Assembly: GCA_041165405.1 (NCBI GenBank)
Contig: JBEANL010000018.1
Span: forward strand, 1-15,262
Reading direction: 5' to 3'
DNA from: Methylopumilus sp009926035
GTDB taxonomy: Bacteria > Pseudomonadota > Gammaproteobacteria > Burkholderiales > Methylophilaceae
Length of the DNA: 15,262 nt
Below, piece by piece: positions 1 through 10,400 of this stretch; the first letter of the stretch is position 1, and each line of letters begins with the position of its first letter. Below the pieces are notes generated by a model. It saw only the letters and a program-made list of their open reading frames with translations. It was not told the origin of the DNA and did no database searches. The translations under genes were made by a program, and so were the position numbers.

Positions 1-86
1 GTAAGTGTTGTCTTACCATGGTCAACGTGACCAATTGTGCCAACGTTCACATGGGGTTTGGTACGTTCAAATTTGCCTTTTGCCAT
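1..86 (-). CDS. tuf: Elongation factor Tu, N-terminal fragment (copy after fusA)
   Basis: EF-Tu delivers aminoacyl-tRNA to the ribosomal A site as a GTP complex in the cytoplasm. Only the first 28 codons lie in the window; the gene runs off the left edge. The start ATG is at 86-84, and the translation begins [20 protein letters not shown], followed by VDHGKTT, the start of the GTP-binding G1 loop. A Shine-Dalgarno sequence AAGGA lies about 9 nt upstream. It follows fusA by only 23 bp, the usual last position of the str operon (rpsL-rpsG-fusA-tuf). A second tuf fragment lies at the other window edge, so the genome probably has two copies. The two fragments cover opposite ends of the protein and cannot be compared here. 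Confidence 0.97.
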
Positions 87-109
87 AATGTTGTCCTTAG
101 ATTTTTAAC

Positions 110-2200
110 TTATTTTTTATTAACAATTGCTTCTGCTACGTTTCTTGGTGCTTCTGTATAATGCTTAAATTCCATTGAGTATGTTGCTCTACCTTGAGAT
201 AAAGAACGCATCGTTGTTGAATATCCAAACATCTCTGCTAATGGAACTTCGGCGCGAATAACTTTGCCAGTTGCATTATCTTCCATACCTTGAATCATGC
301 CACGTCTAGATGAAAGGTCACCCATCACATCGCCCATATAATCTTCTGGGGTTTCTACTTCAACTGCCATCATAGGCTCAAGAAGGATAGGGTCCGCTTT
401 ACGCATTCCGTCTTTAAACGCCATCGAAGCTGCCATTTTAAATGCATTTTCGTTTGAGTCAACATCATGGTAAGAGCCATCAAACAAAGTCACTTTGACA
501 TCTACCACTGGATAACCAGCGACTACACCTGCAGGAAGTGTTTCACGCAATCCTTTTTCAACGGCAGGAATGAATTCGCGTGGTACTGTTCCGCCTTTAA
601 TTGCATCAATAAATTCAAAACCTTTGCCGGCTTCGTTTGGCTCCATTTTGAGCCATACATGGCCATATTGACCTTTACCGCCAGATTGCTTAACAAATTT
701 ACCTTCAATTTCAACTGGTTTCTTGATTGCTTCTCTGTATGCCACTTGTGGTGCGCCTACATTAGCTTCAACACCAAATTCTCTCTTCATTCGGTCTACA
801 AGAATTTCTAAGTGAAGTTCGCCCATACCTGAAATAATGGTTTGATTTGTTTCTTCATCTGTTTTAACTCTAAATGAAGGATCTTCTTGAGCAAGTCTAT
901 TCAAAGCTATACCCATTTTCTCTTGGTCAGCTTTTGTTTTAGGTTCAACTGCAACGTGAATTACAGGCTCAGGGAAAATCATTCTTTCAAGAACAACTTC
1001 ATTATTGACATCGCATAATGTGTCACCGGTCGTTGCTTCCTTAAGTCCTACAGCTGCTGCAATATCACCAGCACGAACTTCTTTAAGCTCTTCACGCTGA
1101 TTTGCATGCATTTGAAGAATACGACCAATACGTTCTTTACGGCCTTTGATTGGATTGTAAATTGTATCGCCTGAATTAATTAAACCAGAATAAACACGGA
1201 AGAAAATTAATTGGCCCACAAAAGGGTCAGTCATAATTTTAAATGCTAACGCTGCAAAAGGCTCTTCATCGGAGGCTTTGCGAGTAGTAGGTTGACCTTT
1301 AGCATCTTCACAAGGTACTGGAGGAACATCTGTAGGCGCAGGTAAATACTCAATCACCGCATCCAACATGGCTTGTACGCCTTTGTTCTTAAAAGCTGAG
1401 CCGCATAACATCGGCACAATTTCAAAACTAATTGTTCTTAGACGTAGGCCTTTTTTAATTTCTTCTTCACTTAGATCGCCATTTTCTAAGTACTTATTCA
1501 TTAATTCCTCATTGGCTTCAGCTGCTGCTTCAACCATTTTTTCGCGCCATTCTTTACATGTATCGACTAAATCGGCTGGAATATCGCGATAGTCAAATTT
1601 CATGCCTTGAGATGCATCATCCCAATAAATCGCTTTCATCTTAATGAGGTCAACAACCCCTTCAAATTTTTCTTCAGCGCCAATAGGTACTTGAAGTGCG
1701 ATTGGATTTGCTTTTAAACGTAAACGCATTTGATCGTATACTTTAAAAAAGTTTGCACCAGCTCTATCCATTTTATTTACGAATGCAAGACGTGGGACTT
1801 TGTATTTATTTGCTTGACGCCAAACAGTTTCTGACTGAGGTTGAACACCGCCTACCGCACAGTAAACCATGCATGCACCATCAAGAACGCGCATTGATCG
1901 CTCTACTTCGATAGTAAAGTCAACGTGTCCTGGGGTATCAATAATATTAATACGATGTTGATCAAATTGTCCGGCCATACCTTTCCAGAAACAAGTTGTT
2001 GCAGCTGAAGTAATAGTAATACCTCGCTCTTGCTCTTGTTCCATCCAATCCATGGTTGCAGCACCATCATGAACTTCACCAATTTTATGGTTTACCCCTG
2101 TATAAAAAAGAATACGCTCAGTTGTTGTAGTTTTACCTGCATCAATATGCGCGCTAATTCCTATATTTCTGTATCTATTAATGGGGGTTGTACGAGCCAC
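110..2200 (-). CDS. fusA: Elongation factor G (translocase GTPase)
   Basis: EF-G drives ribosomal translocation by GTP hydrolysis and also acts with RRF in ribosome recycling. The 696-residue product has the usual full length. The GTPase motifs are intact: G1 AHIDAGKT (17-24), G2 RGITI (59-63), G3 DTPGH (88-92) and G4 NKMD (142-145), with a G5-like CGSAFKN further on. Domains II-V follow, including the conserved SGMGELHLEI stretch. The start codon is GTG (2200-2198), chosen because MARTTPINRYRNIGI matches the family N-terminus; a modest AAGG ribosome site precedes it. It lies 26 bp after rpsG and 23 bp before tuf, so it is a middle gene of the str operon. The sequence looks betaproteobacterial. 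No second fusA is visible here. Confidence 0.98.
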   Translation of the reverse strand: MARTTPINRYRNIGISAHIDAGKTTTTERILFYTGVNHKIGEVHDGAATMDWMEQEQERGITITSAATTCFWKGMAGQFDQHRINIIDTPGHVDFTIEVERSMRVLDGACMVYCAVGGVQPQSETVWRQANKYKVPRLAFVNKMDRAGANFFKVYDQMRLRLKANPIALQVPIGAEEKFEGVVDLIKMKAIYWDDASQGMKFDYRDIPADLVDTCKEWREKMVEAAAEANEELMNKYLENGDLSEEEIKKGLRLRTISFEIVPMLCGSAFKNKGVQAMLDAVIEYLPAPTDVPPVPCEDAKGQPTTRKASDEEPFAALAFKIMTDPFVGQLIFFRVYSGLINSGDTIYNPIKGRKERIGRILQMHANQREELKEVRAGDIAAAVGLKEATTGDTLCDVNNEVVLERMIFPEPVIHVAVEPKTKADQEKMGIALNRLAQEDPSFRVKTDEETNQTIISGMGELHLEILVDRMKREFGVEANVGAPQVAYREAIKKPVEIEGKFVKQSGGKGQYGHVWLKMEPNEAGKGFEFIDAIKGGTVPREFIPAVEKGLRETLPAGVVAGYPVVDVKVTLFDGSYHDVDSNENAFKMAASMAFKDGMRKADPILLEPMMAVEVETPEDYMGDVMGDLSSRRGMIQGMEDNATGKVIRAEVPLAEMFGYSTTMRSLSQGRATYSMEFKHYTEAPRNVAEAIVNKK

Positions 2201-2226
2201 TTTGAATTACCTTTTAATTATAATTT

Positions 2227-2697
2227 TTAGAAACGGAAATGTGAAAACGCTTTATTAGCTTCTGCCATTCTATGAACTTCTTCACGTTTTTTCATTGCAG
2301 CGCCTTTATTTTCTGAAGCTTCTACAATTTCTGCTGCTAAACGTAAATCCATTGATTTTTCACCTCTTTTACGAGCTGCATCTCTTAGCCATCTCATAGC
2401 TAAAGCAACACGTCTTGAAGGTCTAACTTCGACAGGTACTTGGTAGTTGGCACCACCTACTCGTCGACTTTTTACTTCAACAACTGGTCTTAAGTTCGTT
2501 AATGCGAGAGAAAATACTTCAATAGGATCTTTACCACTTTTCGTTTTAATTTGATCGAATGCGCCGTAAATTAATCTTTCGGCAACGGATTTTTTTCCGC
2601 TCGTCATTAATACATTCACAAATTTAGAAACCTCTTGGCTTCCGAATTTTGGATCCTGAAGGATGATTCTTTTGGGAACTTCTCTACGTCTTGGCAT
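2227..2697 (-). CDS. rpsG: 30S ribosomal protein S7
   Basis: S7 is a primary 16S rRNA-binding protein that nucleates assembly of the 30S head and lines the E-site mRNA exit. The product is 156 residues, the usual length, beginning MPRRREVPKRIILQDPKFGS and carrying the family region VNVLMTSGKKSVAERLIYGA. The ATG at 2697-2695 has an AAGG site about 10 nt upstream. In E. coli, S7 is the translational repressor of the str operon and binds the rpsL-rpsG intercistronic RNA. Here that gap is only 33 nt, which seems too short for the E. coli-type structure. It lies between rpsL and fusA in an evident operon. Confidence 0.98.
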   Translation of the reverse strand: MPRRREVPKRIILQDPKFGSQEVSKFVNVLMTSGKKSVAERLIYGAFDQIKTKSGKDPIEVFSLALTNLRPVVEVKSRRVGGANYQVPVEVRPSRRVALAMRWLRDAARKRGEKSMDLRLAAEIVEASENKGAAMKKREEVHRMAEANKAFSHFRF

Positions 2698-2730
2698 ATT
2701 TTGTTTACCTTAATTTAGTATTCTAAAAAC

Positions 2731-3108
2731 TTAAGCTTCTTTAGGGCGTTTAGCGCCGTATTTAGATCGAGATTGTTTACGATCTTTTACACCGGCAGTA
2801 TCCAAACTGCCTCGAACCATATGGTATCGAACACCTGGTAAGTCCTTTACACGACCGCCTCTTAATAAAACTACAGAGTGTTCCTGTAAATTATGGCCTT
2901 CACCACCGATATAACTAATTACTTCGTAACCGTTCGTCAGACGAACTTTAGCCACTTTACGCAAAGCAGAGTTTGGTTTTTTTGGAGTTGTTGTGTAAAC
3001 ACGCGTACACACACCTCTTTTTTGAGGTGAAGCTTCTAGAGCTGGAACTTTACTCTTACTTTCAACTTTTTTTCGTGGTTTACGAATTAACTGATTAATT
3101 GTTGGCAT
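2731..3108 (-). CDS. rpsL: 30S ribosomal protein S12
   Basis: S12 sits at the decoding centre of the 30S subunit and affects accuracy; it is the classical streptomycin target protein. The 125-residue product starts MPTINQLIRKPRKKVESKSK. It contains the decoding loops TPKKPNSALRK (41-51) and GGRVKDLPGVRYH (84-96). The residues most often changed in streptomycin resistance, K43 and K88, are both lysine, so the allele looks wild type. D89 in KDLPG corresponds to the aspartate that carries a methylthio modification in E. coli S12. The ATG is preceded by AAGGA at 8-nt spacing. It is the first gene of the str operon, about 80 nt downstream of the predicted start of the promoter found after rpoC. 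Confidence 0.98.
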   Translation of the reverse strand: MPTINQLIRKPRKKVESKSKVPALEASPQKRGVCTRVYTTTPKKPNSALRKVAKVRLTNGYEVISYIGGEGHNLQEHSVVLLRGGRVKDLPGVRYHMVRGSLDTAGVKDRKQSRSKYGAKRPKEA

Positions 3109-3157
3109 CGCCTAAATCCTTAAATTTCTAACTTACTATTGATGATGACTCTCTGAA

Positions 3158-3179
3158 ATCTCGCGACGAACGCGAAGAT
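3158..3179 (-). promoter_or_regulatory. Hairpin in the rpsL 5' leader
   Basis: On the minus strand ATCTTCGCG pairs with CGCGAGAT around a TTCGT loop, with one bulged T (about 8 bp). It lies between the predicted str promoter and the rpsL ribosome site. It is followed by TTCAGAGAG rather than a T-run, so it is not a typical intrinsic terminator. It could stabilise the mRNA or be a protein-binding leader element. The structure is visible; the role is inferred. Confidence 0.45.
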
Positions 3180-3194
3180 CTTAAAAAGCCGCAA

Positions 3195-3223
3195 ATTGTA
3201 TTTTGGTTCCTGCATAATGTCAA
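3195..3223 (-). promoter_or_regulatory. Sigma-70-type promoter of the str operon
   Basis: On the minus strand a perfect -35 box TTGACA (3223-3218) is followed after exactly 17 nt by TACAAT (3200-3195), one base from the consensus -10 box TATAAT. The -35 box begins 4 nt after the rpoC stop. The next bases, TTGCGGC, form a GC-rich discriminator, which in stable RNA and ribosomal protein promoters is associated with repression by ppGpp/DksA. Transcription would start near 3188, about 80 nt before rpsL. This is the strongest promoter-like match I found in the gene-free gaps. Confidence 0.85.
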
Positions 3224-3227
3224 CCTA

Positions 3228-6200
3228 TCATTCAGTCGGCGCTTCAATTTCAGGGCTAATTTGAGTCTCTTCAATTGGAGCTTCAATCTGATCGAGTGGG
3301 ACTTCAACAGGCTCGATATCTTCCCCAGCAGCCGCAGCTTTTCTTGTTTCATGATAAGCCAAGCCTGTACCTGCAGGAATTAATCGACCAACAATCACAT
3401 TCTCTTTGAGCCCTCTTAGGTCATCACGCTTACCTAAAATTGCAGCTTCAGTGAGAACGCGGGTTGTTTCTTGGAACGAAGCAGCTGAAATGAATGAATC
3501 TGTTGATAATGATGCTTTAGTTATACCTAAAAGCACATACTCATATTCTGCTGGTTTTTTGTCTTGTGACAACACCAATTCATTTTCAGTTAATACTTCA
3601 GCTCTTTCAACTTGTTCGCCTTGAATAAATGAGGTATCACCTGCATCAGTAATTCGAACGCGTCTTAGCATTTGTCTTACAATGACTTCGATGTGTTTGT
3701 CATTAATCTTAACGCCTTGCAATCTATACACATCTTGAACTTCATCAATGATATATCTTGCTAAAGCTTCTCTGCCTTGAAGGCGAAGAATGTCTTGTGG
3801 ATCCGCAGGTCCGTCAACAATGACTTCACCTTTTGTTACCACTTGACCGTCATGAGCTGTTACATGTTTGTCTTTAGGGATTAAAAATTCTTTTGAGACA
3901 CCCTCAAGATCTGTAATCACAAGTCTTTGTTTACCCTTGGTGTCTTTACCAAATGAAACTGTACCTGTGCTTTCAGCTAACATACCTGCATCTTTTGGAG
4001 ATCTTGCTTCAAATAACTCAGCAACTCTTGGAAGACCGCCGGTAATATCTCTTGTCTTAGAAGATTCTTGTGGAATACGTGCAATCACATCGCCCACTTT
4101 AACTTCTTGAGAATCTTTAACTGTAATGATGTAACCAAGTTGGAAAGTTACATTAACAGATATATCACTTCCTGCTAATTTAACTTCATTACCTGAAGTG
4201 TCTAAAATTTTAATTTGAGGTCTCAAGCCTTTTGATTGACCTGCACGTTGCTTAGGATCAATTACAACTAGAGATGATAAGCCTGTGACATCATCAATTT
4301 GTTTTGCAACCGTAATACCTTCTTCAACGTTTTCAAATTTAACTTGGCCAGCATATTCAGAAATAATTGGACGTGTATGTGGGTCCCAAGTTGCAAGAAC
4401 ACCGCCAGCCTTAATTGGCTTACCATCTTGAACAACAAGATTTGCACCATAAGGAACTTTATGACGCTCTCTTTCACGACCACTTTCATCTTGAATAATT
4501 AATTCACCATTACGCGAAATAACTACCTGCTCATTTCGAGCGTTCGTTACATATCGCATTGTAGAAGTAAATTGAATAACACCGTTTGATTTACTTTCAA
4601 CTTGGCTCACTGATGCTGCTCTAGAAACTGCGCCACCAATATGGAAGGTTCTCATCGTTAATTGTGTACCCGGCTCACCGATAGACTGCGCTGCAATCAC
4701 ACCGATAGACTCACCTTGGCTAATTAATTTACCTCGACCTAAATCGCGACCATAACATTGAGAACAAATACCATGTCTTGTCTCGCAAGTCAGTGCTGTT
4801 CTTACTTTGACTTCATCAATACCAAGTGCATCAATTTTTTCAACGTGATCTTCTTCAAGCAATGTGCCTTTTGGATAAACCACTTCTTGATTTTCTGGAT
4901 TCATAATATCAAGCGCGTTTACACGGCCTAAAATACGATCGCGTAATGGCTCTACTACTTCACCACCCTTAACAAGCGCTTTAGTAACCAAACCATCTTC
5001 TGTGCCGCAATCATGCTCGGTCACGACAAGATCTTGCGTCACATCAACTAAACGTCTTGTTAAATAGCCTGAGTTAGCTGTTTTTAATGCGGTATCTGCA
5101 AGACCTTTACGCGCACCGTGCGTAGAAATAAAGTATTGAAGCACATTTAAACCATCGCGGAAGTTAGCTGTAATTGGTGTTTCAATAATTGAGCCATCAG
5201 GTCTCGCCATCAATCCTCGCATACCTGCAAGCTGTCTTACTTGAGCTGCAGATCCTCGCGCACCAGAATCAGCCATCATATAAATTGCATTAAATGATTC
5301 TTGATAAAGATCTTTACCATCTTTACCCTTAACATTTTCTCCGGCATCATTTTTAACAGGCTCTTCTTTAAGTTGTTTCATCATTGCATCAGCAACTTTG
5401 TCACCTGCACGACCCCAAATATCAACAACCTTGTTATATCTTTCGCCTTGTGTCACGAGACCTGAAATATATTGATCTTCAATTTCTTTAACTTCAGATT
5501 CAGCAGCTTCAATAAGCTGTTCTTTTTCTGGCGGGACAAGCATGTCATGAATACTGATTGAGATACCTGCTTTTGTCGCATAGGTGTAACCCATATACAT
5601 TAATTTATCAGCAAGAATTACTGTCTCTCTAATACCAACACGTCTAAATCCTGCATTAATTAATTTTGAAATTTCTTTTTTCTTTAATGCTTTATTAATT
5701 AAATCAAAAGAAAGTCCTGCTGGAAGAATTTCAGAAAGTATTGCTCTACCAACTGTAGTTTCATATCGATTTACTTTATCAGTAGTTGTACCATCTAAAC
5801 CTAATTCAGTTTCTTTAATGCGAACTATTACGCGCGCATGAATATCAACTAAGCCACTATCAAAAGCACGATGAACTTCTGCCACGTCAGTAAATTTCAT
5901 ACCTTCACCACGTGCGGCAATTTTGTCTCGAGTCATGTAATAAAGGCCAAGCACAATATCTTGTGATGGAACAATAATTGGTTCGCCATTCGCAGGAGAT
6001 AAAACGTTATTAGATGCAAGCATTAAGGTTCTTGCTTCCATCTGAGCCTCTAAAGATAAAGGCACATGAACTGCCATTTGGTCGCCGTCAAAGTCGGCGT
6101 TAAATGCAGCACAAACTAACGGATGCAATTGAATTGCTTTACCTTCAATCAGAATAGGTTCAAAAGCTTGAATACCTAAACGATGTAATGTTGGCGCTCT

Positions 6201-7472
6201 GTTTAATAAAACAGGATGTTCTCTAATTACGTCCTCTAAGATATCCCAAACTTCTGGTCCCTCTTCTTCTACTTTTTTCTTTGCAGCTTTAATAGTTGTA
6301 GAAAGGCCTAACACTTCTAATTTATGGAAAATAAATGGCTTGAATAATTCAAGTGCCATTTTCTTTGGTAAACCACATTGATGAAGTTTTAATTGCGGGC
6401 CAACAACAATTACTGAACGACCAGAATAATCAACACGCTTACCTAAAAGGTTTTGTCTAAAACGACCGCCCTTACCTTTAATCATATCGGCAAGAGATTT
6501 TAATGGTCGTTTATTAGCACCTGTCATCACTTTGCCACGTCTGCCATTATCAAGAAGTGAATCAACCGCTTCTTGCAACATACGCTTTTCATTTCTAACA
6601 ATAATTTCTGGTGCTTTAAGATCTAATAATCTTCTTAAACGATTATTTCTGTTAATCACTCTACGATACAAATCGTTAAGGTCTGATGTAGCAAATCTTC
6701 CGCCGTCAAGAGGAACCAATGGTCTTAATTCAGGAGGTAGTACAGGAAGAATTTCTAAAATCATCCATTCAGGTTTGATACCTGATTTTTGGAATGCTTC
6801 AAGCACTTTTAAGCGCTTAGCAATTTTTTTAATTTTTGCTTCTGAACCTGTTTCAGCTAATTCAGTTCTTAATTTTTCAATTTCACTATTAATATCAAGT
6901 GATTTAAGCAATTCTTTAATTGCTTCTGCACCCATCACTGCTGTGAATTCGTCACCAAACTCTTCTACTTTTGCAAGATAGTCATCTTCCGTAAGAAGTT
7001 GTCCTTTTGTTAAAGGAGTCATGCCAGGATCAACAACAATAAATGCTTCAAAATAAAGAACGCGTTCAATATCTCTTAAAGCGATATCGAGCACCATACC
7101 TAGACGACTTGGTAGGCTCTTTAAAAACCAAATATGTGCAACTGGACTTGCTAAGTCAATGTGACCCATACGCTCACGACGCACCTTAGATAGCGTAACT
7201 TCAACACCACATTTTTCACAAATCACACCCCGATGTTTAAGTCTTTTATATTTACCGCAAAGACATTCATAGTCTTTAATAGGTCCAAATATTTTTGCAC
7301 AAAACAAACCGTCTCTTTCAGGTTTAAATGTTCTGTAATTAATCGTTTCTGGCTTCTTAACTTCACCATAAGACCAAGAACGAATTTTTTCTGGAGATGC
7401 TAATGCAATCTTAATTGCATCAAACTCTTCTTCTTGTGTAACCTGTTTAAATAGGTCTAATAAAGCTTTCAT
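3228..7472 (-). CDS. rpoC: RNA polymerase beta' subunit
   Basis: Beta' is the largest RNA polymerase core subunit and carries the catalytic magnesium site. The 1414-residue protein keeps the N-terminal zinc site C70, C72, C85, C88. The catalytic NADFDGDQM motif has Asp at 460, 462 and 464, the same positions as in E. coli. The second zinc site is C822, C896, C903, C906. The bridge-helix region GARKGLADTALKTANSGYLT starts near residue 787. The C-terminus is an acidic, Pro/Glu-rich tail. The ATG at 7472-7470 has a strong site AAGGAGAT whose 5' end overlaps the rpoB stop codon, 11 bp away, so the two subunits are probably translationally coupled. The stop is TGA. Intact, with no frameshift seen. 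Confidence 0.99.
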   Translation of the reverse strand: MKALLDLFKQVTQEEEFDAIKIALASPEKIRSWSYGEVKKPETINYRTFKPERDGLFCAKIFGPIKDYECLCGKYKRLKHRGVICEKCGVEVTLSKVRRERMGHIDLASPVAHIWFLKSLPSRLGMVLDIALRDIERVLYFEAFIVVDPGMTPLTKGQLLTEDDYLAKVEEFGDEFTAVMGAEAIKELLKSLDINSEIEKLRTELAETGSEAKIKKIAKRLKVLEAFQKSGIKPEWMILEILPVLPPELRPLVPLDGGRFATSDLNDLYRRVINRNNRLRRLLDLKAPEIIVRNEKRMLQEAVDSLLDNGRRGKVMTGANKRPLKSLADMIKGKGGRFRQNLLGKRVDYSGRSVIVVGPQLKLHQCGLPKKMALELFKPFIFHKLEVLGLSTTIKAAKKKVEEEGPEVWDILEDVIREHPVLLNRAPTLHRLGIQAFEPILIEGKAIQLHPLVCAAFNADFDGDQMAVHVPLSLEAQMEARTLMLASNNVLSPANGEPIIVPSQDIVLGLYYMTRDKIAARGEGMKFTDVAEVHRAFDSGLVDIHARVIVRIKETELGLDGTTTDKVNRYETTVGRAILSEILPAGLSFDLINKALKKKEISKLINAGFRRVGIRETVILADKLMYMGYTYATKAGISISIHDMLVPPEKEQLIEAAESEVKEIEDQYISGLVTQGERYNKVVDIWGRAGDKVADAMMKQLKEEPVKNDAGENVKGKDGKDLYQESFNAIYMMADSGARGSAAQVRQLAGMRGLMARPDGSIIETPITANFRDGLNVLQYFISTHGARKGLADTALKTANSGYLTRRLVDVTQDLVVTEHDCGTEDGLVTKALVKGGEVVEPLRDRILGRVNALDIMNPENQEVVYPKGTLLEEDHVEKIDALGIDEVKVRTALTCETRHGICSQCYGRDLGRGKLISQGESIGVIAAQSIGEPGTQLTMRTFHIGGAVSRAASVSQVESKSNGVIQFTSTMRYVTNARNEQVVISRNGELIIQDESGRERERHKVPYGANLVVQDGKPIKAGGVLATWDPHTRPIISEYAGQVKFENVEEGITVAKQIDDVTGLSSLVVIDPKQRAGQSKGLRPQIKILDTSGNEVKLAGSDISVNVTFQLGYIITVKDSQEVKVGDVIARIPQESSKTRDITGGLPRVAELFEARSPKDAGMLAESTGTVSFGKDTKGKQRLVITDLEGVSKEFLIPKDKHVTAHDGQVVTKGEVIVDGPADPQDILRLQGREALARYIIDEVQDVYRLQGVKINDKHIEVIVRQMLRRVRITDAGDTSFIQGEQVERAEVLTENELVLSQDKKPAEYEYVLLGITKASLSTDSFISAASFQETTRVLTEAAILGKRDDLRGLKENVIVGRLIPAGTGLAYHETRKAAAAGEDIEPVEVPLDQIEAPIEETQISPEIEAPTE

Positions 7473-7483
7473 CTGTGATCTCC

Positions 7484-10400
7484 TTAGTTTCTATCGAGGT
7501 CAATATCAATAGCTAGTGAACGAATTTCTTTAACTAACACGTTGAATGATTCAGGCATGCCCGCATCAATCTTATGTTCACCCTTCACTATGTTTTCGTA
7601 TACTTTAGTTCTACCAGCAACGTCGTCTGATTTAACAGTCAACATTTCTTGTAAGGTGTAAGCGGCACCATATGCTTCGAGCGCCCAAACTTCCATCTCA
7701 CCAAAACGTTGTCCACCGAATTGCGCTTTACCGCCCAGAGGTTGTTGCGTCACAAGAGAGTAAGGTCCTGTTGAACGAGCATGCATTTTGTCATCAACTA
7801 AATGATGTAATTTAAGTACATGCATATAGCCTACTGTGACGGGTCTTTCAAATGCCTCGCCTGTACGACCATCAAACAATTTAACTTGCGTTTTATTTGC
7901 TGAAAATTGCAAGAGTTCTGTTTTTGGATTGTTATCTGGGTAAGCAAGATCTAACATATATTTAATGTCAGATTCAGATGCACCATCAAATACTGATGTA
8001 GCGAACGGAACACCATTTTTTAAGTGTTGAGCAAGCTCTACAACTTCTTCATCGTTCAATGATTTAATATCTTCTTTTTTACCAGAAGCATCGTTGTAAA
8101 TTTGATCTAAGAATTTACGAACTTCAGTTACCTTCGCTTCCTCTTTTAACATTTCGCCAATACGAACACCTAACCCTTTAGCTGCCCATCCAAGATGGGT
8201 TTCTAAGATTTGACCGATGTTCATTCGGGAAGGGACGCCTAATGGATTTAATACAATATCCAAAGGTGTGCCATCAGCCATATGTGGCATATCTTCTACA
8301 GGAGCGATTTTTGAAACCACACCTTTGTTACCGTGACGTCCGGCCATTTTATCGCCAGGTTGAATTCTACGTTTGACAGCTAAGTAAACCTTAACCATTT
8401 TTTGAACGCCTGGAGGAAGTTCGTCGCCTTGTGTTAATTTACGCTTTTTCTCTTCAAAACGTTTATCGAATTGTTCTTTAGCAACCGCTAAATTATCTTT
8501 CAATGTTTCTAATTGTTTTGAAGCGTCGTCATTACCTAAACGAATATCAAACCAATCGTATCTATTAATTGAAGCTAGAAAATCTTTAGAGATTTTTTCG
8601 CCTTTTTTCAAGCCTTTTGGACCGCCAGTTGCAACTTTGTTTGTAAGTAATCTTTCGATTCTTCCAAAAGTATCATCTTCTACAATTCTTAATTGATCAG
8701 CCAAGTCTTGTTTGAAGTGTTTTAATTGATCATCAATAATTTGTTGTGCTCTTGAATCTCTATCAATACCTTCTCTAGTAAATACTTGAACGTCAATAAT
8801 TGTTCCAGACATACCTGATGGCACTCTCAAACTTGTATCTTTTACATCAGAAGCTTTTTCACCAAAGATTGCTCTTAAAAGTTTTTCTTCGGGTGTAAGT
8901 TGTGTTTCACCTTTAGGTGTCACTTTACCTACAAGCACATCGCCTGATTCAACTTCAGCGCCTATATAAATAATGCCCGATTCATCAAGTCTTCCAAGCA
9001 TTCTTTCTGAAAGATTTGAAATATCACGTGTAATTTCTTCTGGGCCTAATTTTGTATCTCTAGATACAACGGATAACTCTTCAATGTGAATTGATGTATA
9101 TCGATCCTCAGCTACTACGCGCTCTGATATTAGAATTGAATCTTCGAAGTTATAACCATTCCATGGCATAAATCCAACAAGCATATTTTGACCAAGTGCT
9201 AATTCACCCACATCTGTCGATGCGCCGTCAGCAATCACATCACCTCTTGCAATCTTATTGCCAATTCTTACGAGCGGTCTTTGATTGATATTGGTATTTT
9301 GATTCGATCTTGTATATTTAGTTAGATTGTAAATATCAACGCCAACTTCGCCATCTGCAGCTTCATCGTCGTTTACGCGAATCACAATACGTCTTGAATC
9401 AACATAATCAACAACACCGCCTCGCTTGGCCTGAACTGTTGTGCCAGAGTCAGTGGCTACTGTTCTTTCAATACCTGTCCCTACAACAGCTTTCTCTGCT
9501 CTTAAGCAAGGTACTGCTTGACGTTGCATGTTTGCACCCATAAGTGCTCGGTTTGCATCGTCATGTTCTAGGAATGGAATAAGTGCGGCAGCTACAGAAA
9601 CAATTTGTCCAGGCGCCACATCCATATATTGAATAGGATCTACTGACGACATCGTAAATTCATTACGGTGACGACATGAAATTAAATCGTCTTGAAAGTG
9701 TCCTTTATTATCAAGTTCAGTATTTGCCTGAGCAATTACAAATTCACTTTCTTCAATTGCAGAAAGATAATCTATCTTCGCAGTGACCTTGCCATTTTCA
9801 ACACGTCTATAAGGCGTCTCTAAAAATCCGTATTGATTTGTTCTAGCATAAAGTGCGAGAGAATTAATCAATCCGATGTTTGGACCTTCCGGTGTTTCAA
9901 TTGGACATACACGGCCATAATGCGTTGAGTGAACATCACGCACTTCAAAGCCAGCACGCTCTCTTGTTAAGCCACCAGGGCCTAATGCTGACACCCTGCG
10001 TTTATGCGTAATCTCAGATAATGGATTAGTTTGATCCATAAATTGGGATAATTGTGATGAACCAAAAAATTCTCTAATAGCACTTGAGATAGGTTTTGAA
10101 TTAATTAAATCATGCGGCATTAAATTATCTGCTTCGGCTTGACTTAATCTTTCTTTAACAGCTCGTTCAACACGAACAAGGCCTGTTCTAAATTGATTCT
10201 CTACAAGCTCACCCACTGAACGAATTCTTCGATTACCTAAATGATCGATATCATCTATTTCACCGCGACCATTGCGCAACTCGATCAATACACCAATCAC
10301 AGCCAAGATATCATCATTTGATAAAATATTTGCACCTGTTTCACCTTGAGGGCCAACACGCCTATAGAATCTCTGTAACCAATTTGCATGTTGCTCATAA

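Noticed and set aside
3128..3352. Minus-strand 74-codon open frame over the rpoC end and rpsL leader
   Set aside because: It overlaps the rpoC C-terminus in another frame and runs through the promoter and leader hairpin; the composition is low-complexity Lys/Leu/Arg.
6532..6981. 149-codon plus-strand open frame inside rpoC
   Set aside because: It is fully antisense to conserved beta' coding sequence, with no recognisable protein features.
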